64,000 bases of DNA from CAYJPV01 sp964372095 (GCA_964372095.1 CAYJPV010000002.1:186001-250000); one strand, 5' to 3'; numbered from the stretch's first letter, positions 40,564-50,290 are shown. Notes: generated from the sequence alone by a model not told the origin. Translations and numbers: made by a program.

Positions 40564-42096
40564 ATGGGATTCCGCACGCACCCGCAATCAGGACGCGAGA
40601 CCACCCCGCCCTTCCAGCAGCAGTTGACGGCCGCAACGGAGCTTCTCGAACGGCTGGCCGCCGACTGGAGCCTGCTTGACGGCCTGCCCGACGCGGACCG
40701 GGCACGATTGCACCGCGCCATTGCCGGATTGTCGGTGCCCGAGCCGGGTGCCGGACGGAAACGAACCCGGCGGACGGCCCGCGAACGGGAATCCGCGCGC
40801 ATCCGCCACGAGGAGGCCGTGCTGAACACGACGGGCATCCGCACGTTGCGGTCCCGCCCCGCCGTGACCACGCCGAACGTATTCGCCCCCAAGGCCCTCG
40901 GTGATGGCGACCCCCACGCCTGCGGGTCGACGGCAGAGGCGTCGGTCGGCGAGCGCCACTGCTACGTGTGCAAGGGCCCATATTCGCGTCTGCATCATTT
41001 CTACGACCAGTTGTGCCCCGCGTGCGCCGACGTCAACTTCGCGGCACGAACCGAGCTTGCCGACCTGCGCGGGCGCGTCGCCTTGCTGACCGGCGGCCGC
41101 GTCAAGATCGGCTATCAGGCCGGACTCAAGCTCCTCCGGTCCGGGGCACACCTGATCGTCACCACGCGTTTCCCGCGCAACGCGGCGTCGCGATACGCGG
41201 CGGAGGCGGACTTCGGCGACTGGGGCGACAGGCTCGAAGTCGTGGGACTCGACCTGCGCCACACACCGAGTGTCGAAACGTTCTGCCGCATGCTCGTGGC
41301 CACGCGTGACCGGCTCGATTTCATCATCAACAACGCCTGCCAGACCGTCCGCCGCCCGCCCGAGTTCTACGCGCACATGATGGCGGAGGAGCGGGCGACA
41401 TCCCGGGATCTGCCGGCCCACGCCCGCAGGCTCCTCCGCGAAGACGAGCCGGAACCCGCCATCGCGCGCTCGACGGCCCAGATTGTGGCCGGCACCAACT
41501 CGGCTGCGCTGTCGCAGGTGCCGCTGCTGCCGGACGAACTGCTGTCGCGCCCGGATCTGTTTCCCGCAGGGTGCCTGGATCAGGACCTCCAGCAGGTGGA
41601 TCTGCGGAGCCAGAATTCGTGGCGGATGCTGCTGGCCGACGTCCCGACGGTGGAACTGATCGAAGTCCAGCTCGTGAACGCGATCGCTCCGTTCATCCTC
41701 AACGCCCGGCTCAAACCGCTCATGTTGCGCGTGCCGGGCCGCGACAAACACATCGTCAATGTGTCGGCGGTCGAGGGGCAGTTCTACCGGCTGGCGAAGA
41801 CCACCCGCCACCCGCACACGAACATGGCGAAAGCCGCGCTCAACATGATGACCAGGACGGCGGCCACCGACTACTACAACGACGGGATTCACATGAACAG
41901 CGTCGATACCGGGTGGGTCACCGACGAAGATCCGGCCGCGATCGCGGCGCGCAAGGTCGTGGAGCAGCGGTTTCATCCGCCGCTCGACATCGTCGACGGT
42001 GGCGCCCGTATCGTGGCCCCGATCATCACAGGCTTCAACACGGGCGTTCACGTGTGGGGGCAGTTCCTGAAGGATTACCGTCCGACGTCCTGGTAG
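40564..42096 (+). CDS. Atypical SDR oxidoreductase with N-terminal zinc-ribbon
   Basis: A 510-residue protein. After a 130-residue N-terminal region comes a CxxC...CxxC element (CYVCKGPYSRLHHFYDQLCP and AC), probably zinc-binding. The Rossmann domain starts at LRGRVALLTGGRVKIGYQAG with the TGxxxxG nucleotide motif, and FIINNAC is the NNAG-like strand. The catalytic YxxxK is replaced: the segment reads HPHTNMAKAALNMMTRTA, with Thr where Tyr is expected and Lys kept. Such proteins may bind NAD(P) without classical dehydrogenase chemistry. The gene follows DUF4395 by 43 bases and is followed by a bidirectional terminator element. Confidence 0.83.
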   Translation: MGFRTHPQSGRETTPPFQQQLTAATELLERLAADWSLLDGLPDADRARLHRAIAGLSVPEPGAGRKRTRRTARERESARIRHEEAVLNTTGIRTLRSRPAVTTPNVFAPKALGDGDPHACGSTAEASVGERHCYVCKGPYSRLHHFYDQLCPACADVNFAARTELADLRGRVALLTGGRVKIGYQAGLKLLRSGAHLIVTTRFPRNAASRYAAEADFGDWGDRLEVVGLDLRHTPSVETFCRMLVATRDRLDFIINNACQTVRRPPEFYAHMMAEERATSRDLPAHARRLLREDEPEPAIARSTAQIVAGTNSAALSQVPLLPDELLSRPDLFPAGCLDQDLQQVDLRSQNSWRMLLADVPTVELIEVQLVNAIAPFILNARLKPLMLRVPGRDKHIVNVSAVEGQFYRLAKTTRHPHTNMAKAALNMMTRTAATDYYNDGIHMNSVDTGWVTDEDPAAIAARKVVEQRFHPPLDIVDGGARIVAPIITGFNTGVHVWGQFLKDYRPTSW

Positions 42097-42116
42097 GGCC
42101 GACGTGCGGCGGGCTG

Positions 42117-42173
42117 TGTCGTAACCGATACAGGGTTTTAGGTCAAATGCAAAAGGGGCCTGGCCCCTTTTTC
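42117..42173. terminator. Palindromic terminator-like repeat, copy A
   Basis: After the SDR gene lies GGTTTTAGGTCAAATGC followed by a near-perfect palindrome with arms AAAAGGGGCC (42151-42160) and GGCCCCTTTT (42162-42171) around one T. RNA from either strand would form a G/C-rich hairpin followed by a U run, so it can terminate in both directions. The same module recurs at 44226, 44293 and 55469. Confidence 0.8.
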
Positions 42174-42286
42174 TCCGGTCTCCCGGCAACGCGTGACGCG
42201 CCCGCGAACCCCTCGTTCTTGCTTACCGAGCGCATTCGAAGATCGGCCGGGATTCCAGCGGCGTAGACTCGCCGTTGGAGGTGTGT

Positions 42287-44215
42287 ATGACACGACGGGA
42301 GATCGGGCCGGTTCGTGTGATGCTTGCGGCCTTCGTGACCACGGCCCTCGGCTCCGGCTTGCTGGCGGGCGCCCGGCCGGAAGCGTGGCAGCCGGCGGCG
42401 AACAACGTGCTCTTCGACGCCGTCAAAGCCGGCGATGTGACCAAGGTGCAGGCGCTGGTCGAATCCGACCCGGCGCTGGTCCGAGCCACCGACGAAACAG
42501 GCCGCACCCCGCTCCACTGGGCCGCCCGCTCCACGAGCCGCCCGGTGCTGGCGCTGCTCGTCGAGAAAGGCGCCGACGTGAATGCCCTCGACAGGGCCGG
42601 GCTGGCGCCGATCCACAGCCTCGCGGCACGCGGAGACATCCAGGGTCTCACCCTCCTGCTCGACCGGGGCGCCGACGTGAACCTCGCTTCAGCCCAGCGT
42701 GAGACCGCGCTCCACCAGGCCGCCCAGGCGGGACGCGTCGACACCGTCCTGTTGCTCATTGCGCGCAAGGCCGGCCTGGAGCTGGCGAACGCCTATGGGC
42801 GTACGCCGCTGGTGCTCGCCGCGCGCGAGATGGGCGGGATCCAGGTGATCCGCGCGCTGCTGAACGCCGGCGCGAATGTCGCCGCCGCCGACAAGTTCGG
42901 TGACACGGCGTTGACCCTCGCGGCCTGGCGCGGCAGCGCCGACGTGGTGGACCTGTTGCTGGCGCACAAGGCGCCCCTCCCGTCGGGACGGCAGGCCGTC
43001 GAGGTGTTCGATAGTGCGGTGACCAAGGGGCTGACGTCTCTGTTCAACGTGCTGCCCAGCGCCGGCGTTGACTTCGCACGCGACCTGGGCTTCGGCCGCT
43101 CGTTCATGCACAGCGCGGCGGAGGGCGGGTCCGTCCCCATCCTCGAGGCCCTTGCCGCGCGCACGCTCGACCCGTCGAAAGCTGACGCCTTTGGCTGGAC
43201 GCCGCTCCATGTCGCCGCTGACGCCGGTCGCGCCGAGGCGGTTTCCTGGCTCCTGGCGCACGGCGCGGCGATCAACGCACGGACGACCATGGGGCAGACG
43301 CCGTACAACATCGCGAACGACAACGGCGATGCCACGATGAAGGCGCTGTTGCAGAAGCAGGGCGCCGAAACGTCCGCGCCGCACTTCCCGGAGCTGCGCG
43401 GCCCGTACCTGGGACAGAAGCCGCCGGGACGTACGCCCGAGGTCTTCGCGCCGGGCATCGTGTCGGCTGCGTACAGCATGCACTCGAACGTGGTGTTCTC
43501 GCCAGACGGCACCGAAGCGTTCTGGTCGGTCATTGTTCCGGCGCGCGGCGTGGGCTACGGATCCGGACGGACCATGGTGTCGCGACTCGTTGGCGGCCGC
43601 TGGACGTACCCGAAGCGGGCGGTGTTTGACGGTGTCCCGCTGGACGACGTGCCCATGTTTCACCCGGACGGCCAGCACCTGTACGACATGGCAGATCGAC
43701 CCATGCCGGCCGGCTTTCCCGCTGGAGGCGAGCATATCTGGGTGTGGGACCGCGGCGGGACGGATGGCTGGCGTAATCCCAGGCCGGTGGATGCCACGGT
43801 GAACAGCTTGCGGCACCACTGGCAGTTCTCGGTGGATCGGGCGGGCACACTGTATTTCAGCTCGACGTGGAACGGCGCGAGCGGGATCTTCCGGTCGCGG
43901 CTGGTCAACGGCGCGTACGCCGAGCCCGAGCACCTGGGACCGCGCATCAACGCCGAGGGCGCGGGGGCGAGTTTCCCCTTCATCGCGCCGGACGGCAGCT
44001 ACCTGCTCTTCACGCGCGGGCGCGACGACACCATCAGCTTCCCCGACAGCTCCGGCGCGTGGGGCGAACCGGTCAGCCTCGGGCCCGAATACCGCGGCAT
44101 GCTTCCCGTCGTCTCTCCCGACGGGAAATACCTGTTTATCGGGCGCGACCAGCGTTCCTACTGGGCGGACGCGGGAGTCATCGCCGACCGGCGGCCAGGT
44201 GGCGCCGCCCGATGA
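42287..44215 (+). CDS. Exported ankyrin-repeat and PD40 propeller protein
   Basis: I choose ATG 42287, which has GGAGGTG just upstream; a TTG at 42275 overlaps that site. The 642-residue protein begins with a signal-like segment (VMLAAFVTTALGSGLLAGA). Residues 40-350 are about eight ankyrin repeats (DETGRTPLHWAARSTSRPVL, AYGRTPLVLAA, DAFGWTPLHVAADAGRAEAV). The C-terminal 280 residues are WD40-like PD40 blades of the TolB type (NVVFSPDGTEAFWS, PMFHPDGQHLYDMA, FPFIAPDGSYLLFT, PVVSPDGKYLFIG). Both halves are protein-binding folds, so a periplasmic scaffold or sensor role is likely. Two tandem terminator repeats follow the stop. Confidence 0.87.
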   Translation: MTRREIGPVRVMLAAFVTTALGSGLLAGARPEAWQPAANNVLFDAVKAGDVTKVQALVESDPALVRATDETGRTPLHWAARSTSRPVLALLVEKGADVNALDRAGLAPIHSLAARGDIQGLTLLLDRGADVNLASAQRETALHQAAQAGRVDTVLLLIARKAGLELANAYGRTPLVLAAREMGGIQVIRALLNAGANVAAADKFGDTALTLAAWRGSADVVDLLLAHKAPLPSGRQAVEVFDSAVTKGLTSLFNVLPSAGVDFARDLGFGRSFMHSAAEGGSVPILEALAARTLDPSKADAFGWTPLHVAADAGRAEAVSWLLAHGAAINARTTMGQTPYNIANDNGDATMKALLQKQGAETSAPHFPELRGPYLGQKPPGRTPEVFAPGIVSAAYSMHSNVVFSPDGTEAFWSVIVPARGVGYGSGRTMVSRLVGGRWTYPKRAVFDGVPLDDVPMFHPDGQHLYDMADRPMPAGFPAGGEHIWVWDRGGTDGWRNPRPVDATVNSLRHHWQFSVDRAGTLYFSSTWNGASGIFRSRLVNGAYAEPEHLGPRINAEGAGASFPFIAPDGSYLLFTRGRDDTISFPDSSGAWGEPVSLGPEYRGMLPVVSPDGKYLFIGRDQRSYWADAGVIADRRPGGAAR

Positions 44216-44225
44216 CCGGGATGTT

Positions 44226-44282
44226 GTATCGTAGTTGACACAGGGTTTTAGGTCATATGCAAAAGGGGCCTGGCCCCTTTTT
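44226..44282. terminator. Palindromic terminator-like repeat, copy B
   Basis: Full module: GTATC...GACAC, GGTTTTAGGTCATATGC, then the palindrome with arms AAAAGGGGCC and GGCCCCTTTT at 44261-44281. It lies ten bases after the ankyrin gene stop. Confidence 0.82.
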
Positions 44283-44292
44283 CGGGCGCACC

Positions 44293-44348
44293 GTATCATT
44301 ATCGACACAGCTTTTAGGTCATATGCAAAAGGGGCCTGGCCCCTTTTT
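44293..44348. terminator. Palindromic terminator-like repeat, copy C
   Basis: A second copy in tandem with copy B: GTATC...GACAC, CTTTTAGGTCATATGC and the palindrome at 44327-44347, followed by T-rich sequence. Copies B and C are in the same orientation about 67 bases apart, pointing to duplication or repeated insertion. Confidence 0.82.
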
Positions 44349-44408
44349 CCCGCGCCGCTGGCCGAAGCGGCCCGGCCTCGCGTATAACGGTCCTGGAGGG
44401 ACTCCACG

Positions 44409-44912
44409 ATGCCAGACCGCCTCGCGACCGTTTTCGCGCTGATCGTTGTCTGCCTGTCTGCCGGGGCCGATTTCGCGGCCGACTCCCAGAAGGCTTCTCG
44501 CGATCCCCAGAAAGCGCCCCCCGAGATCTCGCGGGCGCTGCTCAATCCCTATCTGAAGGTGCAGACCGCTCTTGCGGCTGATGACCTGTACAAGGCGCAG
44601 GCAGGCGCCACGGAGTTTACCGTTGCTGCCTCAGCGCACCGCGCGTCGGACACGAATCTGATGATGATCTCGAACCGGATCTCGGCCGCACCAGATCTCA
44701 AGACAGCCCGCGACGCATTCGGGGAGCTGAGTGCGGTGTTGATCAGGTGGGCCGGCAAAGGCACCGGCGGCAAGACCATCTACATCGCCTACTGCCCCAT
44801 GGCCAAGAAGAGCTGGCTGCAGGAGGGCGAGGAGATCGCCAACCCCTTCTACGGTCCTGCCATGCCGCGCTGCGGGGAGATCACACGCCGCCCCGATCCG
44901 AAGCTGCGCTGA
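44409..44912 (+). CDS. Exported DUF3347 protein
   Basis: A 167-residue protein with an N-terminal signal peptide (LATVFALIVVCLSAGADFAA). The mature part matches DUF3347: ISRALLNPYLKVQTALAADD, then IYIAYCPMAKKSWLQEGEEI and NPFYGPAMPRCGEI. The paired CPM...C residues and the association of this domain with CusB-type copper efflux proteins suggest metal binding in the periplasm; no efflux genes are adjacent. GGAGGGACTCC precedes the ATG. Confidence 0.85.
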   Translation: MPDRLATVFALIVVCLSAGADFAADSQKASRDPQKAPPEISRALLNPYLKVQTALAADDLYKAQAGATEFTVAASAHRASDTNLMMISNRISAAPDLKTARDAFGELSAVLIRWAGKGTGGKTIYIAYCPMAKKSWLQEGEEIANPFYGPAMPRCGEITRRPDPKLR

Positions 44913-45025
44913 CTCGCCGGGCTCGGCCGCCGCGGTCTGCGAAAGCCAACCCTGTCACCCACTGGCCACACCGGACGGCAGAGACCCAGGGGGAGAGTGA
45001 CCGATTCGCCGGTCAGGGTTCTTCT

Positions 45026-45259
45026 ATGGACGTGGACCTGGATGGGGTCATCGCCGAACTGGCGCCCCGCGTGCTGCGTTATGTGACGGCGCGCGTCGGC
45101 GACAGCAGTCTCGCCGAGGAGATCGCGCAGGAGAGCCTCGCCTCCCTGGTGCGCTGCTGCCGGAACGGCTCGGCACCCAACCTGGCGACGGCGTGCGTGT
45201 CGCGCGGGAACGCCTCCCGAAGGCGCCGATCGAGATCAGGCGGTCTTTCGCGCGAGTAG
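45026..45259 (+). pseudogene. Truncated ECF sigma factor gene
   Basis: The ORF begins LDGVIAELAPRVLRYVTARV and GDSSLAEEIAQESLASLVRC, which is sigma region 2 of an ECF factor. After about 50 codons it becomes arginine-rich nonsense and ends at 45259, without region 4. The downstream sequence contains a relic of another gene on the opposite strand, so the sigma gene was cut by a rearrangement. Confidence 0.65.
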
Positions 45260-45339
45260 CGGGCCGCGCGGCACTCACTCGGATCGACCCAGCGGCTCTT
45301 GATCCAGCCCTGGCGCTCCATGCGATTGGTCGCGTCCAT
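45255..45339 (-). pseudogene. Relic of a PadR-type regulator
   Basis: The reverse frame gives NRMERQGWIKSRWVDPSECR and AARYSRE. This resembles the wing region of PadR repressors, where a typical sequence is RMERQGWIxxEWGxSENxRxAKYY. Only about 28 codons remain. It sits between the sigma relic and the TonB receptor gene. Confidence 0.5.
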
Positions 45340-45358
45340 GCGCGTGGGCGCTGAGTGA

Positions 45359-47653
45359 TCAGAAGATCACCCCAACACCAACGAACGGCGTCCGTGGCAT
45401 CTGGTATTGGAAGACGTCGCCCGTCTCCGCGTTCCACCCCTCGATCCAGCCCACGTTCTGCCGCCCGAGCAGGTTCCAGCAGTCGGCATACGCGGCGAGG
45501 ATCGTTCGGCCGGCCTGGAAGCGCCGTTCCACCCGGACGTTGAGGCTGGCGTAGACCGGATAACGCAACGTGTTGTACTGACCGCCGCGCCGCACCCACA
45601 TCCCCAGGGCAGCCGAGGCCTCTTCGTGCGTCGGAGTGTACGGCGTGCCGTCCTGGAGGACGAACGCGCCAGAGACATTCCAGGCATCACCGTGCGTCCA
45701 GTCAGCCGCCACGGTTACGCCATAGCGGCTCTCGAACAGCCGGTGCCGTTCCACCCCGGATGCGTCGCGATACGTATTTCGGGACGCGCGGGCGGCGATC
45801 ACGCCGGAAAACCCCTGGCCCAGGCGCCGCTCGATCAGGGCCTCCACACCGCGCGCGCGGCCCGTCCCCGTGTCGACCAGGCGAAGCGGGATGTTGTAGT
45901 CGCGAAACGGCTCTCGATCGAGGACCAGGCGGTGGCCTGCGGACGGGTCGAGGGGCAACGCGGTCGATGACTTGTCGTAGGCGTCGATCGTGGCGCGCCA
46001 GCCACCGGGAGCGGCCACGCTGACACCGGCCGAGTACTGGCGTGCCCCCATGTCACGGAGCGCCAGCGCCCCCGGCGTCAACGCCATGAGGTCGGCCGGC
46101 AACGGCTGATGGACAACGGCGGCGGTGCCGTTGAGTTGGACCGACTCGGTCACGCGAAAAGACACGGCAGCACGTGGCGTGACATGCGAACGCCCGCTGG
46201 CCGAGGCGTGTTCGGCGCGGATGCCCGCCGTGAGGCCGAGCCGGGGATGCGGCCGCACGTCGCCTGACACGAATGCCGCCGTGTCGGTCGTCCGGTACGC
46301 CCAGGGCCCCGTCGACACCAGGATCGTGCCGGGCCTCGCCGGGACGACGAGGTACTCCACATCGTGCTCGTACCACCGGGCCTGCGCGCCGAAGCGCAGC
46401 TGCCCGCGGGCCCCGGTGGACCAGGTGTTCTCGTTCCGGATCGCCGCCCACGTCGTCTTGCGGGCGATCGCCCAGTTGTACCGGTCGTCCGGAGGGCTGT
46501 ACTCCAGCCCGAGGAGCCGCTCGAATCGTGAACATGACACCGACGTCTCCGAACGCAGGCCGTCCGACCACGTGGCCCGCCAGTTCAGGCCCACCGTGTT
46601 CTGGTCGATCTCCGTCCGTTCGTCGAGGTTGCTCTCCTGGTGTTCGAGCAGACGGTCGGAGCTGAACACGTCGAGCAGCGACACGCGGTGCCGAGGCGAG
46701 AGGTCGTACGCCACGTGGAGATGGGCGTCGGTCCACCGGGGATTTGCGTCGTCCAGGCTGATGATCTCCTTGAGGTAGATGAAGTCCGCGTGGCGGACCG
46801 AGGCGCGCCACGTGCCTCGTTTCCCCGGCAGCGGGCCTTCGGCACCGATGGCGGCCATGGCGATGTCGAACCGCGCCTGTCCCCGGATACGATCGCGTGA
46901 ACCCACCCGATAGGTCATGTCTGTCACGGAGGACAGGTGGCCGCCGAACCTGGCCGGGAACCCGCCCACGACAAAGTCGAACGCGTCGACCATAAACGGG
47001 TCGATCAACGAGTAGAAGCCGCCCGTGGAGCCCCAGTCAGGCAGGTGGCTGACGTTGGGGACCTCGATGTTGTCGATGTAGAAGCCGTTCTCGACGGGAT
47101 TACCCCCGCGCGCGACCACGGAACTCCGTTCGTCGCTCGTCCCGGAGGCCGAGGGGACGGATCTCAGCGTCCGGCCGAAGTCGCCCAGAGTGCCCGAGAT
47201 CGTGGTTACCCGCGTGCCCGTCAGGGTGAAGGCGGTGCCGGGCTGCGCCTCGCTCCCGCGCGGGAGCCGGCCGCGGACGTCGACCCGCTCCTCGATGCGC
47301 AGCGGGTCGGCATCGAGTGCAATGGTCACCCGGGCGGTCACGCCGGCCTCGACGACGACCCCGACCGACGCCGCCTTGTAGCCGTCAGCCTCGGCAGCGA
47401 CGGTGCAGGGGCCGGGCGGGACGGCGGCGAACACGAACGTCCCGGCTTCGTCGGACGTGGCCCTCGCTGCCGGCCCGCTCAGCGTGACCAGTGCCCCAGC
47501 GACCGGGTGGTCCGTGCCGCGGACGACAACACGCCCCGCGATGGTCCCTTGGCCGGCCCGGACGGGTGTCGACTCCTGTCCCGTTCCGACCGAGGGCCAC
47601 GCCGCCATCAGCCCGACGGCCACAGCCACTCGCACGCATCGCATCGTGAACAT
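45359..47653 (-). CDS. TonB-dependent receptor with carboxypeptidase-regulatory domain
   Basis: A 764-residue outer-membrane receptor. The signal peptide is in residues 1-25. Residues 36-115 are a CarboxypepD_reg-like beta domain (TIAGRVVVRGTDHPVAGALV). The plug follows (LGDFGRTLRSVPSASGTSDE, VVARGGNPVENGFYIDNIEV), and the rest is the barrel, ending VGVGVIF with a terminal aromatic residue as expected for BAM insertion. It lies 90 bases downstream of another TonB receptor in a sigma-FecR operon. Ligand unknown. No TonB box could be assigned by eye. Confidence 0.88.
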   Translation of the reverse strand: MFTMRCVRVAVAVGLMAAWPSVGTGQESTPVRAGQGTIAGRVVVRGTDHPVAGALVTLSGPAARATSDEAGTFVFAAVPPGPCTVAAEADGYKAASVGVVVEAGVTARVTIALDADPLRIEERVDVRGRLPRGSEAQPGTAFTLTGTRVTTISGTLGDFGRTLRSVPSASGTSDERSSVVARGGNPVENGFYIDNIEVPNVSHLPDWGSTGGFYSLIDPFMVDAFDFVVGGFPARFGGHLSSVTDMTYRVGSRDRIRGQARFDIAMAAIGAEGPLPGKRGTWRASVRHADFIYLKEIISLDDANPRWTDAHLHVAYDLSPRHRVSLLDVFSSDRLLEHQESNLDERTEIDQNTVGLNWRATWSDGLRSETSVSCSRFERLLGLEYSPPDDRYNWAIARKTTWAAIRNENTWSTGARGQLRFGAQARWYEHDVEYLVVPARPGTILVSTGPWAYRTTDTAAFVSGDVRPHPRLGLTAGIRAEHASASGRSHVTPRAAVSFRVTESVQLNGTAAVVHQPLPADLMALTPGALALRDMGARQYSAGVSVAAPGGWRATIDAYDKSSTALPLDPSAGHRLVLDREPFRDYNIPLRLVDTGTGRARGVEALIERRLGQGFSGVIAARASRNTYRDASGVERHRLFESRYGVTVAADWTHGDAWNVSGAFVLQDGTPYTPTHEEASAALGMWVRRGGQYNTLRYPVYASLNVRVERRFQAGRTILAAYADCWNLLGRQNVGWIEGWNAETGDVFQYQMPRTPFVGVGVIF

Positions 47654-47743
47654 CGTCTCCTCCTCGCGCGGCGCGCGTACGCCCGCGATCAGAAGACGGT
47701 GTCGCGCGGCCGAATCCTTCGGGTCGGGGCCGAAGGCTTCGGC

Positions 47744-50287
47744 CTAGAAGCGGAAGCGGATGCCGAACGAAGGAAGCACGGGGATGGAGTAGTCAGATTC
47801 CCGGACGAGCCCCGGGCGTCCGTCGCCGGCCCCGCTGCCGATGCGGCACGAGACCAGCCCGGGGTTGTCGCGGTTGAGCAGGTTGATCATGTCTACGAAG
47901 GCCGTCCAGCGGCCCCGGAGCCCGTGCGGGTGGTAGGTCACGCGTGCGTCGAGCCGGGCGTAGGACGGAAGGCGCGCGCCGTTGACGCGGGACAGGTTCC
48001 CCAGGTCGTGGGTGAAGATGACGTGCCCGCGATCGTCTCGCGCAGGGACGAGCTCGGTCGTGATTCCGTCGCCGTCTTCGTCGGCGCGGTCTTCGCGTTC
48101 AAGCACCCGAAGCCCGGCCGGCGACGTCCACGGTGCCCCGGACGAGAGCCGGAGCGTGGCGGACAGGGTGACGGACGGATGCAGCGCGAGTTGCGCGACG
48201 GCCCCAAACGCATGCCGGCGATCGTAGTCGAAGGGGAGGTCATACCCGTACGCCGTTCGGCGGGCCACTCCGTACGAGTAGGAGACCCAGCCCGTCAGCC
48301 GTGGTCCCGGTGCGGCCGACGTTCGGGCGATCTGGAAGTCGAGGCCGTACGCGAGCCCGGTGCCGCCGTTCACGGGTAGCGACGTCACCTGCGGGGCCGT
48401 GGGCACATCGCAGGACATCGGGCCGAAGTCGTAGCGGGCCAGCCGGGTGAGACGTTCGTCGTCAGTTTCGAGGCGTCCCACGATCAGGTCGGCGTAGGAC
48501 TTGCGGTACAGCTCGACGCGCCCGGTGACGCCGCGCGCGAGGTCCCGTTCGACGCCGATCGACGCGTGTACGGCGCGCTCGCTTCGCAGCGGCCCGCCGG
48601 CCGAGAGATCCACGAAGTAGTCGGACTGGATCACCTTCTCGAACCCCGGGCTCTGCGCGTACGTACCGGCCGCGCCCCTGACCCTGGTGGCCGTCCCGAC
48701 ACGCCAGGCGGCGGACACGCGCGGCGACAAGGTCCACCGGCCGTTCAGGCCGCTGCCGTCGGCGCGCAGCCCGGTTTGCAGGGTGATCGTGTCGGCCGAC
48801 GTCGCCCGGTGCTGAATCCAGGCGGCCATCCGGCCGTAGTTGAGCTGCGAATCCAGTTGAGAAGGCAGGCTGGCGCCGGGTACGCCGTACGGCCACGGGA
48901 GGTTGCGATTGGCGAGACTCGAGTTGCGGTCTCCGCCGATGCGCAGATGCCACGCGGTCTGGAGCCAGTGCGCCTCCGCGCCCGCTTCCCACAGTTGCCG
49001 GGTGGATGATTCGATGGCCACGCTGCTTCGGAGACCCCAGTCGCGAACCGAGGCGCCGCGCGAGAACGAGACCTGCGCGAGTTGCGCGTTTCCCACCCCA
49101 GGCTCTCCGGTGCCCCACGCGTCGGTCACGACACCGCCGTGCATCTCCATCTCGTCCCGCACCTCGGTCACTGACGCCGAGGCGTTCAGCAACGCGCGGC
49201 TCCCCATCGTGCGCTGCAGACCCATTGAGGCGAGTCCGGTGGGGACGCGCGTCTGCAGGGTCCAGTCTTCCCCTTCATCGTTGGTTTCCCGGTAGTCGGA
49301 CTGTTCGCGGCTGAGCAGAACGAGCCATGACAGCCGCTGGCCCTGGCGCGGGTCCCACGACGCCTTGACGTGCAGGTCACTGAAACTAGGGATCGCGAGA
49401 TCGAGGACCGAGCCTGCCACGCGATCGGCGAACGAATGGCGGCCGGCCACCAGCCAGCCGGCGCCGGCCAGCCGGGGCACTGGGCCCTCGAGCAGCAGGT
49501 CGGCGTCGAGCAGGCCGACGCCTCCGCTGCCGTGCAGGCCGCCCGACGAGGGCCCCGACCGGGATTGCACCGACAGCACCGACGACAGGCGGTCACCGTA
49601 CCGTGCGTCGAACGCGCCCGTGTCGAACTCTACGCCCTCGATCGCGGCGGGCAGGAAGGCGCTCGCGAGGCCGAAGACATGATACGGGCTGAAGACCTCG
49701 ACCCCGTCGATGAGGACGACGTTCTGGTCGGGCGCGCCGCCGCGCACGACCAGGCGGCCGTCGAAAGCCCGCCCGCTCTTCACGCCGGGCAGACTCTGCA
49801 ACGGCGCCAGCACGTTGCCCGCGTGACCGGCACCGCCCATGAGATGCTCGGCCGAGACCGAGAGCGTCGGCGACCCGGCGGCCGCCCGTATCGCTGGCGG
49901 CACGACGACAATCGTCTCCCGGAACACCAGGCGGGATTCCGCCGTGTCTGGTTCGACGGGCTGCACCGGCGGCGGCGGGGCGCGCCGCTCCTCACGCGCC
50001 GCTACGACGAGCCATTGTCCGGCCGGCCCCGGCATGGCTTGAAGGCGGTGGGGCGCGAGAATCTCGTTCAGGACCCCGGGCACCGACCTCGACGTCGGCT
50101 CCGCCGTACCCTTCATGCCGGGCGTGACCAGGCGGTCGCTGAAGACGAGCCGAACGCCCTGGCGGGACAATTCGATCAGGACCTCGGCCACGGCTTTGCC
50201 TGCGTACCGCTGCGGCGCCTGGGCGGCCGCAGGAACGGCGACGGCTGCCAACACGGCCACGACAAGCAGTGAGGCTCGGAGGCGCAC
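47744..50287 (-). CDS. TonB-dependent receptor with N-terminal STN signalling domain
   Basis: An 847-residue receptor with a signal peptide (LLVVAVLAAVAVPAAAQ). Residues 24-95 form a secretin/TonB short N-terminal (STN) domain (AVAEVLIELSRQGVRLVFSD, LNEILAPHRLQAMPG), which in FecA-type transducers contacts the FecR anti-sigma factor. The plug has LQSLPGVKSGRAFDGRLVVR and NVVLIDGVEVFSPYHVFGLA; the barrel ends FGIRFRF. It directly follows the FecR-type gene (3-base gap), so sigma, FecR and receptor form a cell-surface signalling set. The substrate could be a siderophore, polysaccharide or peptide. Confidence 0.9.
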   Translation of the reverse strand: MRLRASLLVVAVLAAVAVPAAAQAPQRYAGKAVAEVLIELSRQGVRLVFSDRLVTPGMKGTAEPTSRSVPGVLNEILAPHRLQAMPGPAGQWLVVAAREERRAPPPPVQPVEPDTAESRLVFRETIVVVPPAIRAAAGSPTLSVSAEHLMGGAGHAGNVLAPLQSLPGVKSGRAFDGRLVVRGGAPDQNVVLIDGVEVFSPYHVFGLASAFLPAAIEGVEFDTGAFDARYGDRLSSVLSVQSRSGPSSGGLHGSGGVGLLDADLLLEGPVPRLAGAGWLVAGRHSFADRVAGSVLDLAIPSFSDLHVKASWDPRQGQRLSWLVLLSREQSDYRETNDEGEDWTLQTRVPTGLASMGLQRTMGSRALLNASASVTEVRDEMEMHGGVVTDAWGTGEPGVGNAQLAQVSFSRGASVRDWGLRSSVAIESSTRQLWEAGAEAHWLQTAWHLRIGGDRNSSLANRNLPWPYGVPGASLPSQLDSQLNYGRMAAWIQHRATSADTITLQTGLRADGSGLNGRWTLSPRVSAAWRVGTATRVRGAAGTYAQSPGFEKVIQSDYFVDLSAGGPLRSERAVHASIGVERDLARGVTGRVELYRKSYADLIVGRLETDDERLTRLARYDFGPMSCDVPTAPQVTSLPVNGGTGLAYGLDFQIARTSAAPGPRLTGWVSYSYGVARRTAYGYDLPFDYDRRHAFGAVAQLALHPSVTLSATLRLSSGAPWTSPAGLRVLEREDRADEDGDGITTELVPARDDRGHVIFTHDLGNLSRVNGARLPSYARLDARVTYHPHGLRGRWTAFVDMINLLNRDNPGLVSCRIGSGAGDGRPGLVRESDYSIPVLPSFGIRFRF

Positions 50288-50290
50288 GGG

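Noticed and set aside
44257..44442. Short ORF reading through the palindromic repeats
   Set aside because: Its sequence (QKGPGPFF repeated) is only the translation of the terminator repeats.
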